Assembly: GCF_007997225.1 (NCBI RefSeq)
Contig: NZ_VORM01000008.1
Coordinates: 1 to 64,000 of the forward strand
Length of the DNA: 64,000 nt
From: Subsaximicrobium wynnwilliamsii
GTDB lineage: Bacteria > Bacteroidota > Bacteroidia > Flavobacteriales > Flavobacteriaceae
Reading direction: 5' to 3'
Below are positions 8,881 through 16,900 of the stretch, piece after piece. The notes under the pieces are model-generated. The model saw nothing but the letters and a program-made list of their open reading frames with translations. It did not search any database and had not been told where the DNA came from. The stretch's first letter is position 1. Each line of letters opens with the position of its first letter. The position numbers and the translations under genes were made by a program.

Positions 8881-9888
8881 TTAGTGTAGTCTTATTTTAA
8901 GATGTGCCGTGTAGGTTTCTTCTGTATTAGTGAACTTCAAGCTTGAATTTTTTGGATACAATAGCTGTAAGCGTTGTTTTAAGTTTTCGAGTCCTTTTCC
9001 TTTACGGTTACTTTCTTGAAAATGCTGTTTCTTAAAAAGACTATTCTCTACGGTGAACAGTAGTTCTTTATTCTCTATATTCACATTGATTGTCACAAAT
9101 GCATCTTTTGAGTTGGTGTAAAATCCGTGCTTAAAAGCATTTTCTACAAGTGTTATCAAAAGAAAAGGGGCTATCAATTCTTCATCATTTATATTTCCGA
9201 CATTAGTAAGTTGAATAGATGAATCCTTGCCAAATCGCATTTTCTCAATATCGATATATTTTTTGATAAAATCTATTTCTTTAACCAAAGGTACTTTTTT
9301 AATATGCGTTTCATCGGTTAGATAGCGCATCATACTTGACAGTTTCAAGATATAATCTGATGTCTCTGGATGATTCTTTAAAGACAAGCTGTACAAAGAG
9401 TTAAACGCATTAAATAAGAAATGAGGATGTAATTGATTCCGAAGTAATTGTTCTTTTGCTCGGTATAATTCTTTTTCTAACTTTTTATAGCGATTCAAAT
9501 ACTCTAAGCGATTTATAAAATAAATACCCAAATAAAACAAAAGGGATTGTCCTAAAAAACTGGTAAAGTATTCAAAGGATTGCTCAAACTCGATCCTATC
9601 GTGTATTCGGAAATCTTTAAGCCATGCTAATCCTATTAGTAAAAATATAAAGAGACTTACTAACCCAATTTTTTTCCAAAGGTCTTTTAATTTTAACACA
9701 TAATAATATAATCCATAAGCGATTAAAGCGAATACAAAATTCTCTACAGCATCACTTGTCAAAAAGAAAAGCCAATCTTCTGGGATTGAGAAAAAGGTTT
9801 CTCTCACTAATTCGAAAGTGATAATGGCTATAAACATCACATTGAAAGTGATTTTAATAGACCGTATGCTTTTGTTAGATAATTTCAA
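8881..9888 (-). CDS. LytS/YehU-type sensor histidine kinase
   Basis: This 335-residue membrane kinase is the cognate partner of the LytTR regulator. It has four N-terminal hydrophobic segments (FNVMFIAIITFEL, FVFALIAYGLYYYVL, LVSLFIFLLIGLAWL, LLFYLGIYFI) and then a short coiled linker. The phospho-acceptor His lies in NQLHPHFLFNAFNSLYSL (around residue 154), the His_kinase-family H-box. The N-box is LVENAFKHGFY (around residue 248) and the G-box GKGLENLKQRL (around residue 297). No extracellular sensor domain is present; signals would be sensed in or near the membrane. Its start faces the S41 peptidase start across a 166-bp divergent promoter region. Confidence 0.92.
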   Translation of the reverse strand: MKLSNKSIRSIKITFNVMFIAIITFELVRETFFSIPEDWLFFLTSDAVENFVFALIAYGLYYYVLKLKDLWKKIGLVSLFIFLLIGLAWLKDFRIHDRIEFEQSFEYFTSFLGQSLLFYLGIYFINRLEYLNRYKKLEKELYRAKEQLLRNQLHPHFLFNAFNSLYSLSLKNHPETSDYILKLSSMMRYLTDETHIKKVPLVKEIDFIKKYIDIEKMRFGKDSSIQLTNVGNINDEELIAPFLLITLVENAFKHGFYTNSKDAFVTINVNIENKELLFTVENSLFKKQHFQESNRKGKGLENLKQRLQLLYPKNSSLKFTNTEETYTAHLKIRLH

Positions 9889-10054
9889 TATGATAGGTTT
9901 TGATCAGTATTTTGTAAATATAGAAAAATGGAATGCTGTTAAGTCGATTAGAAAGCTAGGTTTGTCGATTCGTTTGTAATGTTTGTCCATCTCATTTTAA
10001 TGAAAGCTCTAATTGAAATACGTTTGATAAGAATTCACTTTAAATATTAAAAAA

Positions 10055-11884
10055 ATGAGAACGTGTTTTATTCTGACTATTTTATGTTGTACTTCCATAA
10101 TTGTCTCTGGTCAAAAATTGGAACTGAAAAAAGCATCTCCTTTTACCGCTGTAAAATGGGAAGGAGAGCAACCTATTGTAAAATTTGAAAACGAATGGTA
10201 CCATTTTGAGAAATTAGATCACTTCAGCAAAAAAGAGATTTTAGATTTCTGCAAAATAGAGTATGGAGATAACTGGCAAAAACGTTTTTCTGAAGATCTT
10301 GTGAGCGTATTGAAAGGCTTAGGGTATCAACCCAATCTAAAAGTAAGTTTACAACTTTCTAAAAATGACATTTCACAAACAAGAACAGGAACATTTACTT
10401 TTGAGAATAGACAGCTTTCACTTCATTACAACAAAGCTGTAAAAGCATCTAAATTTCCTCAAAAACTATCGATAGCAGAAGCTTTAGCTGATTTAAGACA
10501 ATTTGAAGAAATCTTGAAAACTAGATCTTCTTACGCTCAACTTTCCACCTTTGATTATAAAACAGCTATAAGAGAATTAGGGACCTCAATTGTAATTAAA
10601 AAAAACGAAGTAGATATTAATGAATTTACGAACGATTTAGGCAAAATTATGGCTCAAATAGGAGACAGGCATTCATCTATAAAAAATGAATCATTCAATA
10701 GTATTGGACATAACACTTATAATTTAAGGCTTCCATTTGGTATTGCACCAATAGATGGAAAAATTGTGGCGACAAAAGAAAATTCAAAAATTAGGAATTA
10801 CACCTACTTTTATGATTCTCATCCTAATATTAAGAGTATAAATGCAATAGATATAGAAACGTTACTAAACTCTTATAATTACCGGGATAAAAAAGCGCCA
10901 AGAGAAGCTAAACTATCAAGAGGAAGTCGTGCTATTCAGAAATATGGAGCATTATTATATAAAAATAATATACAATGTCCAGATAGTGTGATAGTTATTT
11001 TTACTAACGAAGCTACTGAAAAGACAAAAACATTTCAATTAACTACAGATAAAAAGGGATATTATTCGCAGTTGATTCAAGAACACAGTAATTTCAGGGA
11101 GAAGGTGGGAAATGGAAATTTCAATAGTTTGAGCAATATACTAGACTCCAATATTGGGTATATCAATATTCCTGAGATGTACCATTACGAAGATTTAGAA
11201 GGCCTGGAGGATTACATAGAAAATACGTTGAGAAGTTTCTTAGACACCAAAGCATTAATCATTGATATTAGAAATAATCCTGGCGGTAGTAGAGATATAT
11301 TGAAAACATTTGCACGATACATTGTTCAACCTGAGCAGTCTCCTTGGATAGCTAATGTCGCTTATTTGAGGGCAGATTCAACAATATTTGGGGATGATGA
11401 ATCAATGAGTGGCCGCTATCTATATAGTTATAATTCTGAGGAACTATCAGACAACGACAGAAATGCAATAGATCAGTTTGATACTGATTTCGAACTTCAA
11501 AAAGCATTTGATGATTCAAAATTTAGCAATCCTTTTTATATGGTTCTACATAATGGAAAGCAACAATACCGGCATCCAGTATACATTTTAGTAAATGAAA
11601 ATAGCTTTAGCGCAGCAACTGTCTTTACCAGCGCATTTAAAAGTTTACCAAACGTAAGAATAGTAGGAGAAACAACGGATGGCTCAAGTGGTAATTCAAT
11701 AAAAATAAATCTGAAAAACTCAAATATTAGAGTTAAAATTTCTACGATGCTGTCATTTCAAAGAAATGGAAAAACATTAGATGGAAATGGCACGGTTCCA
11801 GATATTAATATTCCAGCAGATAAAATACAAGTTTTAGATGGTTATGACAATCAGTTAAGTAAATTAATTGAAAATATTAATTAA
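10055..11884 (+). CDS. Secreted S41-family (C-terminal-processing-like) serine peptidase
   Basis: This 609-residue exported peptidase begins with a signal peptide (MRTCFILTILCCTSIIVSGQ), so it acts in the periplasm or outside the cell. Residues ~190-215 contain MAQIGDRHSSI, the N-terminal S41 landmark. ALIIDIRNNPGGSRDI (around residue 403) is the conserved S41 strand, and the nucleophile Ser519 lies in NENSFSAATVF, followed by VGETTDGSSGNS. No clear PDZ domain is visible. It is divergent from the LytTR kinase gene and isolated from other genes by the ~240-bp repeat family, suggesting a three-gene module with the two-component pair. The substrate cannot be inferred. Confidence 0.88.
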   Translation: MRTCFILTILCCTSIIVSGQKLELKKASPFTAVKWEGEQPIVKFENEWYHFEKLDHFSKKEILDFCKIEYGDNWQKRFSEDLVSVLKGLGYQPNLKVSLQLSKNDISQTRTGTFTFENRQLSLHYNKAVKASKFPQKLSIAEALADLRQFEEILKTRSSYAQLSTFDYKTAIRELGTSIVIKKNEVDINEFTNDLGKIMAQIGDRHSSIKNESFNSIGHNTYNLRLPFGIAPIDGKIVATKENSKIRNYTYFYDSHPNIKSINAIDIETLLNSYNYRDKKAPREAKLSRGSRAIQKYGALLYKNNIQCPDSVIVIFTNEATEKTKTFQLTTDKKGYYSQLIQEHSNFREKVGNGNFNSLSNILDSNIGYINIPEMYHYEDLEGLEDYIENTLRSFLDTKALIIDIRNNPGGSRDILKTFARYIVQPEQSPWIANVAYLRADSTIFGDDESMSGRYLYSYNSEELSDNDRNAIDQFDTDFELQKAFDDSKFSNPFYMVLHNGKQQYRHPVYILVNENSFSAATVFTSAFKSLPNVRIVGETTDGSSGNSIKINLKNSNIRVKISTMLSFQRNGKTLDGNGTVPDINIPADKIQVLDGYDNQLSKLIENIN

Positions 11885-11911
11885 TGCTAATTTGCAAAAT
11901 TGCAATAAGAG

Positions 11912-12300
11912 GTTTACGAAATGAAGTGGGAATGGGCATACCGGGCTATGAAAATGGATTATTCTCGATACTCAAATGTAAAGCGGACTTGACTTCAAAG
12001 CTGTAGATTGGAATGGAGCTTGACCGCTTCCCCACCCTTCTCTGGAATGTGCGGGCAAATGGAATGGAAATCGGAAGCTTTGGAGTTAGGCCCAAGACCT
12101 TCGCAGGGAAGCGCTTTTCCTGAAATGCAGCTTTTTGCGGAATGGAGTGGGAATGGGCTGAGTGGCTTATGGAAACCTGTGTTGCAATTTTAGCAGTACT
12201 AAAGAATAGTTGAATTCAAAGCCGCAGATTGGAACGCCCTTGCAGCGTTTATCAAAGTGGATTTTGGTCGTTTCCGAATCCTTCTCGGAAAGCGGACAAG
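11912..12300 (+). repeat. Distal copy of the ~240-bp repeat
   Basis: This is the same unit as in the 6780-8160 array, in the same orientation. AAGTGGGAATGGGC-ATACCGGGC occurs near 11923, GTAGATTGGA at 12003, GGGAAGCGCTTTTCC near 12105, and the diverged end GAGTGGCTTATGGAAAC near 12160 matches the last unit of the array near 8055. A partial further unit runs to ~12300. The repeat family therefore brackets the LytTR pair and the S41 peptidase. No gene is supportable in 11885-12371. Confidence 0.85.
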
Positions 12301-12371
12301 CTAATATATCTCAACTTGATATAAAAAACACAACCTAGAGCTGTGGTGTGATTTATTCCTATTTCAAAATT

Positions 12372-12929
12372 TTACCCTAAAAACCCAGTACTATCAATCT
12401 CCAAAATAGTATGATCCTCTTGATAATTCCTGGCGCTTGAGTATTTCCAATCTATAGGGTTTGTCACAAATCCTGCTTCTACTGGATTGTTATGGATATA
12501 ATCTATTTTCTGTTTTATAACTTTATCACTCCATAACTCTATGGGTTTGTTATGATGTTGCCAGAATTGGTATTTACTTGTTGCGGCATTCTTTTTACCC
12601 GCTCGCTCAAACATCCATAACAACCATTCTTTTCTGCTTTCTTGTGGGTTGTTCTCAATCGCTTCTAAAACCCTCTTTGAAGTATGTCGCTTAAAATCCC
12701 GGAGCAACCCAGATGGCTGCTCATTAGTAGAACGAAATATAAAATGCACATGACTTGGCATAAAACAATAACAATAAAGCTCCATCCCTTTCTTTTCTCT
12801 GCAATACTTTACGCTTTCTCCTAAAACATCAAAGTAGGGATGCCGTGTAAAAACATCTATCCAATTTACCGTTGCAAAGGACACAAAATACAAACCTGAT
12901 TTGTTATGAAATTTATAGTTTCTGCTCAT
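12372..12929 (-). CDS. REP-associated tyrosine transposase (RAYT, Y1/HUH family)
   Basis: This 185-residue single-strand DNA transposase is related to IS200/IS605 TnpA. The HUH metal site is FMPSHVHFIF (around residue 60). The catalytic Tyr lies in KIDYIHNNPVEAGFV (around residue 145), with the family-defining Y-x-H-x-N-P-V-x-A-G. The frame is intact. RAYT proteins act on REP palindromes; three such palindromes lie within 550 bp upstream, and a broken second copy of this gene with its own palindrome lies at 30191-30529. The start MSRNYKFHNK matches the usual N-terminus. No partner ORF or terminal repeats are visible. Confidence 0.9.
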   Translation of the reverse strand: MSRNYKFHNKSGLYFVSFATVNWIDVFTRHPYFDVLGESVKYCREKKGMELYCYCFMPSHVHFIFRSTNEQPSGLLRDFKRHTSKRVLEAIENNPQESRKEWLLWMFERAGKKNAATSKYQFWQHHNKPIELWSDKVIKQKIDYIHNNPVEAGFVTNPIDWKYSSARNYQEDHTILEIDSTGFLG

Positions 12930-13075
12930 AAGCCCAAACTACAAAAACTACTTCAATTTACTTTAAAGCAACTTGGTAAATTAATACTACTCAATGCCCA
13001 TTCTTGGAGGTCACTAGTACAAACTCTTGAAAACATTAGGAAACCTAAAATTCAAAGCTCCAAAACTAGAACTTG

Positions 13076-13144
13076 AAGCGGTGTTTTAAGCTGTGTTTTT
13101 ACTAACTCTTACCGCCACTAGTTGCAAACTAGCGGGAGTGGGGA
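13076..13144 (+). repeat. REP-like palindrome 1 with conserved leader
   Basis: A leader (AGCGGTGTTTTAAGCTGTG) is followed by ACCGCCACTAGTT-GCA-AACTAGCGGGAGTGGGG (13111-13143, quoted in parts). The stem pairs TAGTT with AACTA and ACCGC with GCGG-G/T, leaving a 3-nt CAC bulge. It lies immediately before a truncated XRE gene and upstream of the RAYT gene. Confidence 0.75.
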
Positions 13145-13289
13145 GAATGATGATGAGGAACTCTTTAAAAATCCAGAGATGCTAAAACGCTTTCAGGATA
13201 TTTCAGAGTTTGACGATGAGGATAGAAAGCATATGCTCTACACTCTTGATGCGCTCATTAAATCCGTGAAGCTTAAATCGAATGCATAA
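13143..13289 (+). pseudogene. XRE-type regulator, C-terminal remnant
   Basis: The frame ends at TAA 13287-13289 and encodes about 48 residues. It includes PEMLKRFQDISEFDDEDRKH and then MLYTLDALIKSVKLKS. This aligns with the C-terminal third of the intact XRE regulators in this window (SSMLKRLNDIASFSKKEQEH, then ILFALDAMITKIKLGS). The helix-turn-helix half is missing, and the homology starts exactly where REP 1 ends. It is the relic of an older toxin-cassette regulator. Confidence 0.8.
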
Positions 13290-13293
13290 AAAA

Positions 13294-13317
13294 AACCACA
13301 ACTCTTACATTGTGGCT
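13294..13317 (+). terminator. Terminator-like hairpin after the XRE remnant
   Basis: CCACAA (13296-13301) pairs with TTGTGG (13310-13315) around an 8-nt loop, flanked by an A-run on the left and a moderately T-rich stretch (TGTTTTTATT) on the right. It lies just downstream of the XRE remnant stop, the place where intact regulators in this window also have a hairpin. Confidence 0.5.
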
Positions 13318-13334
13318 CTGTGTTTTTATTCTCT

Positions 13335-13365
13335 TTACCGCCACTAGTTAAAAACTAGCGGTAGC
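13335..13365 (+). repeat. REP-like palindrome 2
   Basis: TTACCGCCACTAGTTAAAAA followed by CTAGCGGTAGC is the same bulged palindrome as REP 1, with loop AAA instead of GCA. It lacks the longer conserved leader on its left. Confidence 0.75.
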
Positions 13366-13375
13366 CATGCTAGGG

Positions 13376-13446
13376 AACAGCGGTGATTTAAGCTATGTCT
13401 GTGCTTACTCTTACCGCCACTAGTTGCAAACTAGCGGTAGCGGGGA
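13376..13446 (+). repeat. REP-like palindrome 3 with conserved leader
   Basis: A leader (AGCGGTGATTTAAGCTATG, then TGCTTACTC) precedes TTACCGCCACTAGTTGCAAA and CTAGCGGTAGCGGGG (13411-13445). It ends exactly where homology to an XRE gene begins, so it marks the truncation point of that gene. Confidence 0.75.
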
Positions 13447-13761
13447 AGTATTGTAGTAGAACTCAGAAAAAAACAAGGCATATCACAAACAGACCTTGCT
13501 TCTCAACTTGGCATTCATAAAAATGTATTCGGTAGATATGAGCGTAATGAGGTTTTACCATCTATTGAGATAGCTCGTAAAATTGCTGATATACTTGATG
13601 TAAGTTTAGATTATCTTACTGGTAAAGCTGATGTACAGATGGATAAAAATACTCGTGAACGTATCTTAGAAGTCTCTAAATTTGAGGAAGAAGATAAGCA
13701 ACATATCTTTTCTGTTATCGATGCTTTTATTGCTAAACGTAAAATTCAGTCTATACTTTAA
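13447..13761 (+). pseudogene. XRE-family regulator lacking its N-terminus
   Basis: The 104-residue open frame reads VVELRKKQGISQTDLASQL, then GRYERNEVLPSIEIARKIAD and a C-terminal FEEEDKQHIFSVIDAFIAKR. It is closely related to the intact 109-residue regulator at 31048-31377, but the first six to eight residues and the start codon are replaced by REP 3. The helix-turn-helix is otherwise complete. It is convergent with the immunity-like gene of toxin locus 1, the same arrangement as in locus 2, so it is probably what is left of a toxin-cassette element. Confidence 0.8.
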
Positions 13762-13766
13762 ACTAA

Positions 13767-13793
13767 AAAACCACCTCGTTAAAGGTGGTTTTT
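13767..13793. terminator. Bidirectional terminator between XRE relic and immunity gene
   Basis: AACCACC (13769-13775) pairs with GGTGGTT (13784-13790) over an 8-nt loop. An A-run lies on the left and TTT on the right, so it can serve both convergent transcripts. Confidence 0.7.
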
Positions 13794-13798
13794 GAAAG

Positions 13799-13990
13799 TC
13801 AAAAAAATAAATATCTTATTAAGACAACTATCAATGCTAAAACTACAAGTGATAGCATAGCGTTAATATATGGGTCGTCATCCAATATTGATTTGAAAGT
13901 TCTTTTCTTTCTTAAGAACACCCATCTTATTAGAGCACCTGGATACCTAAATATAAGCACAACAATTGTTTCTAAAATTATTTCAACCAT
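13799..13990 (-). CDS. Small membrane protein, candidate immunity to the locus 1 YD tip
   Basis: This 63-residue protein has a hydrophobic N-terminal segment (EIILETIVVLIFRYPGALIR) and a C-terminal helix (MLSLVVLALIVVLIRYLFF). The F-x-x-PGA-x-IR core is shared with the 75-residue protein downstream of tip A in locus 2 (FGLPGAIIRFTYL). It starts 6 bp after the YD gene stop, consistent with cotranscription and the toxin-immunity layout. Immunity is inferred from position and the shared core; the family is not one I can name. An alternative is a general accessory of YD proteins. Confidence 0.6.
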   Translation of the reverse strand: MVEIILETIVVLIFRYPGALIRWVFLRKKRTFKSILDDDPYINAMLSLVVLALIVVLIRYLFF

Positions 13991-13996
13991 AATTTA

Positions 13997-16900
13997 TTAA
14001 TCTTCTAATCGTTTTAAAGCTTCTTTTATACCTTTCTTAATAGCTGATTTAACAACTGTATTGCCTACTGCATTTTTAACCACTTTGACTGGTGTTGCAA
14101 CAACTGAAACAGTATTGTTTATTACTTCCTGTCCTTCTTCAAAAGATAAGCCTCTGCTTTGAGTGTTCCTTCCTTTTTCAAAACTCCAATTTTCAAATTT
14201 ATATGTATTTTTTATCAGTACATTATCATAATCATTAGCTGTACCTTCGTGAAAACCTTCGTTAATAACAACGTTTGTTTGATTGATTATTGCCGCTCCT
14301 ATGTCTTGAGGCAACTCCAAAAAAGGTGCTACTATATCAGAAACAAATCGAGAAGCTTTTTCCGTAGTATTTAAATTAGATATTATTTCTGTTCCTGTAG
14401 ATTCTTGTACTACAAGCTCATCTCCTTTTTTATAAGATTCGCCTGTATCATTATTTTGAAAAGAACCATCTTCATTTAAAGAATAATTATCTCCACCACC
14501 AACAGCTAAATCTGTTGATGCTCCAATATTAGTATAACCTTCACGTTCTGCGCTTCCTTCAAAATATTCGTAATTACTATTTTCAATATTCTGATACCAA
14601 TCTAATGGCGCCATACCATCTGGGTCAATAAAATAAATAGGGTTGTTGAATGCATAATTATAAGGCGAATGTCTTCGCATTTGTTCCGCTAATGGGTCGA
14701 TGTTCATCCAACGCCCAAGAGCTGGGTCGTAGTTCCTTGCACCAAAGTCATACATGTTAAGTCCAAGCTCATCCTGTATCTCTTTTCCGTTGTATCTGTA
14801 CTTGGAAGCTGCGCTGTTACTGTTGGCAGATACTATATTGTTGTACCCTTTGTGTTCAAGTCCAAAGGGATAGTAGTTGTTTTCCTCAACAATCTCCAGT
14901 TCTCCAAATGTCAGGCTTACATGTCCAACATAGAAATAGGTTTCGATGCCTGTATTGGTGTTGTCCTTGTCTATGCGGATGCTCCCTATGGTATTGCCCG
15001 AGTCCTGCATGGTGAGGGTGTGATCTCCGTAACCGGTCTGCAAGTCACTGTGGAGCTGATTATAGCGTACAAGGACGTTGTTGGCATCATATTCCGGTAG
15101 ATACAGTCTTACGCTAGACTGCGTGTTCCCTTTATCAAAATCGAGCTTTATCTTGAGTGTTTCCCCTGCAACGGTAACTATCCCGGTCAAGTTATGTCTG
15201 ATACCTTCCCAAGCAGCGTTAACGTTGGCCTTTATCCTGCCATTGTCCCGGGAATAGCTGACTGTGCCGCTTTCAACCCATCCGTCAAAATCAGTCTCGA
15301 AATCACTGTCCAAAATATTCTGGTAATTTCCGATTGCATCCATATAGGACAGTCTTATGTTCCCCAAGTGGTCCTTATATTGGTAAATATAATCAAACCC
15401 TAGACTATAATTACCTGGAATTTTTGGCTCAACATACCCTTCAGGTTGGCTGAAGAATTTAAGCACATCGGCGGCAGAGCCCGTCTTTTCGTAGACATAG
15501 TTCCCTGCGTATTTCGTTCTCTTGACTGGATTTGTCCCCTCTGTAACCACTTTTTCAAGTTTTGTTCCCGTTGCATCGTAAAAGTAATCAATTTTTTGGG
15601 TATTTGAGTTGTTGAATTTTACCTGGGTCGGTAAGTTCAGGTGGTTGTACAGTATGCCATTTGCCGTAGAGGTGCCGATGCCCTTGTTCAGATCCTTGAG
15701 CATGTTGCCATTGGCATCGTAGGTATAGTCATTTGATGTGTCCGTGCCAGACCCAATATGATCATCCTTAAAGCCAAAGGTGTCATTGCCCGTATCTGAA
15801 ACTATCATTAGTTTATTGCTATTGGGCTGGTAAGAATAGGTTAGATTGTCCATGGTGCCATATTGAGTAACGATTCCATTGCCATCCATGGCTGTGTGCC
15901 CTTTTCTCAATAAGTTGACTATATTGCCGTTCTTGTCGTAAGCCACCGAGGTCAGGTCATAGTTACTTGAATTGGCCGTTCCCACCGTGATCCTGTTAAG
16001 GGCATCATAGCCGTAACTGTACCAGCGCAGGGCGTTGTCGCTCTGTGTTTTCCACTCCGTTTCGGCAATGTTGCCGTTGAAAAGTGCAGTGCCTCCATGG
16101 GATGCGGTGTTGTAGTTAAGCCTGAATCCGAACAGGTTCGATCCAAGATTGTCAGTATCGTTGATGTTCTTCAGCCAGCCCCTGATGTTGTAGGTGTAGT
16201 CCACCGTCTGCAACCTGCTCTGTGTGGTCTTGCCTCCAATGCCCTTTGCCGTTAATTGGCCCAGGGCGTCATAGGTGTTCTGTACAATGAACTCTTCCGG
16301 CAGTATATTGTCTAACTTCTGTTTCTGGGCCAGAAGCCTTCCCGAATCGTCATAGGTGAACGTGTCCACGGTTGTGATGGTAGCATGCCCTGTCTTTGAA
16401 TGGGTGGCAGTGGCCCTGTCCACCTTGCCCACAAAGTCCAGTTTGCTTGTCGCCGTTTCTGTCGTTGACAGATAGCTGTTCTTACTGACGCTGTAGATTG
16501 GCCTTCCCTTGACATCATAACCTGTCAAGGTCGTTATCCAACTGGAGGTGCCCAATACCCTTACCTTGCCCCCCGTGGCCAGGCCCTTGGTCAGGGGCTT
16601 GTTGGCATCATTGTGATTTATGACCGGTTGCCCATCTGCTATACCTGGAAGGGTCAGATCGTCCCTGTCGAACGTATAATCGTCATAATAGTTGATGGTG
16701 TGCAGTTCCGTGATCCCAGATGTTGGATATACGCTAGCGTTGTTGGGATAATAAAGAGCTGTACCTGCCACCGTTATGGCGGCAGCACCTTTGGTGACAT
16801 ATTGAGCAGCTGTACCATTGGCCGCTGTCTGCAAAGCAGCCCGGCTGCTGGTGCCGCTCATAAATCCCGTGTAGGCCACACGCCCAAAGGCATCATATTT

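Noticed and set aside
8179-9888. LytTR pair as regulator of the YD loci
   Set aside because: Separated by repeats and the RAYT block; divergent from the S41 peptidase, which is the nearer candidate target. No sequence link to YD promoters seen.
13785-14000. 71-codon plus-strand frame opposite the locus 1 immunity gene
   Set aside because: Antisense to a better supported gene that fits the operon; no start context and overlaps the terminator.
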